The translations under genes were made by a program, and so were the position numbers. From contig NZ_JNIX01000001.1 in NCBI RefSeq assembly GCF_000701445.1, forward strand, positions 56,060 to 120,059: a stretch of 64,000 nt of DNA, read 5' to 3'. Shown piece by piece: positions 60,992 to 64,000 of this stretch (its first letter is position 1; every line of letters starts with the position of its first letter). The DNA comes from Brevundimonas bacteroides DSM 4726 (GTDB taxonomy: Bacteria; Pseudomonadota; Alphaproteobacteria; Caulobacterales; Caulobacteraceae). Below the pieces are notes generated by a model. That model did no database searches and was not told the DNA's origin. It saw only the letters and a program-made list of their open reading frames with translations.

Positions 60992-62712
60992 CGGGCGCCG
61001 GTCGCGGGCGCCGAGGCCAGCTGCGGGGCGGGAGCCTGTTCTGATGGCGGCGGCGGGACATGGTCCAGGCTGATCGGGATGTGGCGCTGGCCCGCGACGA
61101 CGGCGTCGAGCGTGTTCAGCGGACGGCCGGCCAGACGCTGATAGATCCAGTAGGCGGCGACGACCTTTTCGACGTATTCGCGGGCCTGCGGCACGTCGAT
61201 GGTTTCGATGAGCAGCAGGGGATCAGGGTCGGGGCCGAGGCGGCGGAGCGCCTCGATCATCGGGCGCGGGCCGGCATTGTAGCTGGAGACGGCGCGCAGC
61301 AGGTCGCCCTGGAACTCGGGCCGGGCCAGCATGCGGTTGACGTATTCCTGGCCGAGGCGGACGTTTGTAGCCGGCTGGAACAGGCGGCGCGGATCGGAGA
61401 CGAAGCCGCGATCACCGGTCATCTCGGCTGCGGTCGTAGGCATGACCTGCATCATGCCATAGGCGCCGACGGGTGAGCGGGCCTCGGCGTTGAAGCCGCT
61501 TTCCTTGCGAGCGATGGCGTAAACGAGGGAGCGTTCCAGCGTCCAGCCGCCTTCCGGATTGATCTCGGGCTGGGGATAGTCGGCGGCGTCGATGCGCGAG
61601 GCGTCGTTGGCCGCCGAGCCGCCGAGCCGCGGGCCGAGCACGCGGGCAAGGCCGGTCCAGAGGCGACGGGTGGCGTCGCCGGCGGTGCGCAGGCCGTTCC
61701 TGAGTTCATCGCGGGCGTCGCCGCGGCGGCCGACCTCGAAGAGGGCGACGGCGCGACGGGCGCGGGGCTCCTCGCGCAGGAAGGCGTCCATCTCGCGCTG
61801 GTTGACGCCGGCGGGCTCGTCCATCAGCGAAGCGGCCTGGACGGCGTCGTAGGGCACCGGGCCACCGTTGATGATCGTCGCTTCCTGGCCAAGCTGGCGA
61901 AGCGCGATCTGGCCGTAGAAGGTCGCAGGCCAGCGGGCGGCGAGGCGCAGGAACTCGGTGATGCGGTCCTGGCGGCCGGTCTGACCAGCGGCGCGGGCCG
62001 TCCAGTAAGCTGCACCGGCGCGAGTCCAGGCGTCCTCGGTGGGGTCGACGGCGACGCGCTCGAAGGCGGAGAAGGCGCGCGGGTAATCGCCGGTACGCCA
62101 GGCGGCCAACCCGACCGTCCACCAGTCGCCGATCTGTTCGCCGAGCGTGATCGCCGTGGGCAGGTCGTCGCGGTTGAGGGCGACACGGGCCGCGCGCGCC
62201 GGATCGGCCTCGGAGTTGCCGCCGCCGGCCGCGACCGCGTCCCAGGTCCGGGTGACGTAGACGCCGGCGGGTCGGCGCGGTTCCGGCGCCCCATCGGGAC
62301 GCCGTCGCATGGCGAGCGCATGAACCCGCTGGGCGCTCGGCAGATCGGCGTAGTCGTTCAGCCAGGCCGACAGCTCCTCGAAGGTCGCCGTGTAGTCCGG
62401 GTGAAACAGCCGTTCGAACTCGACCTGTCCCAGCAGGACGCGATCATCGGCCTGACGCGCGGCGTCGCGGGCGGCGTCGAGATCCCCACGCCGAAGGGCG
62501 TCGAAGGCGGTGGTGTAGTTGAGCCGGTCGGCGTTCGAGAGGGCGCTGGGGGTGATACGCAGCGTGTTCTGCTCTTCGTCAGCGACAACCGCCTCGTAGG
62601 GCTCGGGCGCGGCGAGAGCGGGGGGGGCGAAGACGGACAGGGCCAGTGCCGCGAGCGGGGCCGCAATGGCGATCGTCGGCGCGGCCAGCGCGCGTCGGCG
62701 GAAATCGGTCAA
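60988..62712 (-). CDS. Soluble-type lytic transglycosylase (Slt family)
   Basis: This 574-residue periplasmic enzyme cleaves the glycan strands of peptidoglycan. A signal peptide is visible (RRRALAAPTIAIAAPLAALAL), then an alpha-superhelical U-shaped region. The C-terminal catalytic domain has the acid Glu in AIARKESGFNAEA, the SPVGAYGMMQVMP motif and AVSSYNAGPRPM. The TTG start at 62712 is inferred because a GGGGGG stretch precedes it and it puts the signal peptide at the N terminus; an ATG at 62856 would give a longer leader without obvious function. Confidence 0.88.
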   Translation of the reverse strand: MTDFRRRALAAPTIAIAAPLAALALSVFAPPALAAPEPYEAVVADEEQNTLRITPSALSNADRLNYTTAFDALRRGDLDAARDAARQADDRVLLGQVEFERLFHPDYTATFEELSAWLNDYADLPSAQRVHALAMRRRPDGAPEPRRPAGVYVTRTWDAVAAGGGNSEADPARAARVALNRDDLPTAITLGEQIGDWWTVGLAAWRTGDYPRAFSAFERVAVDPTEDAWTRAGAAYWTARAAGQTGRQDRITEFLRLAARWPATFYGQIALRQLGQEATIINGGPVPYDAVQAASLMDEPAGVNQREMDAFLREEPRARRAVALFEVGRRGDARDELRNGLRTAGDATRRLWTGLARVLGPRLGGSAANDASRIDAADYPQPEINPEGGWTLERSLVYAIARKESGFNAEARSPVGAYGMMQVMPTTAAEMTGDRGFVSDPRRLFQPATNVRLGQEYVNRMLARPEFQGDLLRAVSSYNAGPRPMIEALRRLGPDPDPLLLIETIDVPQAREYVEKVVAAYWIYQRLAGRPLNTLDAVVAGQRHIPISLDHVPPPPSEQAPAPQLASAPATGAR

Positions 62713-62902
62713 GGCGGCGGCCCCCCGTGATGCGCGTCGCGGTCTCGATCCGGGATCGACGCGCGGTCTGCGTTCGGTCGTCAAGCAGGGACCATGCCGG
62801 AATCCGACTGTTGGCTCAATCGGTTCGCGGTGCGACCCCTCGCCCTTGTGATCCATGAGGCGGGCGCCGATTTTGTGGCGGAAACCCTAACGGAGCCCGC
62901 TC

Positions 62903-63892
<990 letters not shown>

Positions 63893-64000
63893 GGCCATGC
63901 GCCATCGCTCTTCCGCTGTGAACGGGTGGGAAGGGCGGGCGGAGCAGCCGGGCCTTCGCCCGGAGACCGTATGGAATGTTGTTTCGGCGAAAGACGACTG
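63893..64000. other. Window end, no gene recognised
   Basis: The last 108 bases hold a 6-bp stem with a CTTC loop (CCGGGC at 63948-63953, GCCCGG at 63958-63963) without a T-run. No start of a coding gene can be supported before the window ends. Confidence 0.4.

Noticed and set aside
63948..63963. Hairpin at the window end as terminator of the aldo/keto reductase gene
   Set aside because: The 6-bp stem is not followed by a T-run.

Overview
The window is GC-rich DNA with dense, tightly packed genes. It most likely comes from a Caulobacterales alphaproteobacterium, with Brevundimonas or a close relative as my best guess. The signs are a large TonB-dependent receptor beside a LacI-controlled maltodextrin locus, a DUF1476 (F1-ATPase zeta-type inhibitor) gene next to purC, GTG/TTG starts and many ATGA/GTGA gene couplings. 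I found no tRNA, rRNA, CRISPR array, insertion sequence or phage gene.

Layout. (1) 1-7964: a plus-strand branched-chain amino-acid operon, ilvD(partial)-ilvC-ilvG-ilvM-leuA-leuC-leuD-leuB. It has an isozyme-II-like acetolactate synthase and a LeuA without the usual C-terminal regulatory domain. (2) 8167-10415: an ammonium transporter and a TorF-type outer-membrane protein. A large inverted repeat follows. (3) 10568-25132: a starch/maltodextrin locus. A minus-strand operon runs GH97 - MFS transporter - esterase - GH15 lipoprotein. A divergent LacI regulator, a second minus-strand pair (secreted GH13 amylase, cytoplasmic GH13 glucosidase) and a divergent TonB receptor complete it. TTGCA-rich operator candidates lie in both divergent spacers. 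(4) 25315-28974: an FHS-type sugar transporter and a Tat-type GH3 beta-glucosidase, each preceded by the same GTAAGCGGTTAC palindrome, with no regulator beside them. (5) 29006-33089: a PPP-type phosphatase and surface-polysaccharide genes (WecG/TagA glycosyltransferase, UDP-glucose dehydrogenase, UDP-glucuronate epimerase-like). (6) 33200-34393: a TMEM43-family membrane protein.

(7) 34397-39524: a minus-strand cassette of six genes coupled by 1-4 nt overlaps (NAD epimerase-like, TIM-barrel sugar isomerase, two GT2 glycosyltransferases, FAD oxidoreductase, GtrA). It looks less GC-rich than its surroundings. (8) 39596-50327: a minus-strand operon of eight genes: Tat-exported TldD, TldE-like partner, DUF4159, MoxR ATPase, DUF58, BatA, a DUF4175-like protein and a 595-residue membrane protein. 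Regions 7 and 8 are my main candidates for poorly described systems.

(9) 50521-52454: three small acidic proteins and a TspO-like membrane protein. (10) 52463-56393: purine genes purC-purS and purQ separated by three non-purine genes (a membrane protein, a PEBP protein and an exported HD-domain protein), plus the divergent DUF1476 gene. (11) 56464-63892: two fasciclin proteins, a 2OG-Fe(II) oxygenase, purB, a glutathione transferase, a 38-residue membrane peptide, a soluble-type lytic transglycosylase and an aldo/keto reductase.

Working picture of the sugar locus: the TonB receptor brings maltodextrins across the outer membrane. GH97, GH15 and the secreted GH13 amylase trim them in the periplasm or at the outer membrane. 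The MFS carrier moves the products inward, where the signal-less GH13 finishes hydrolysis.
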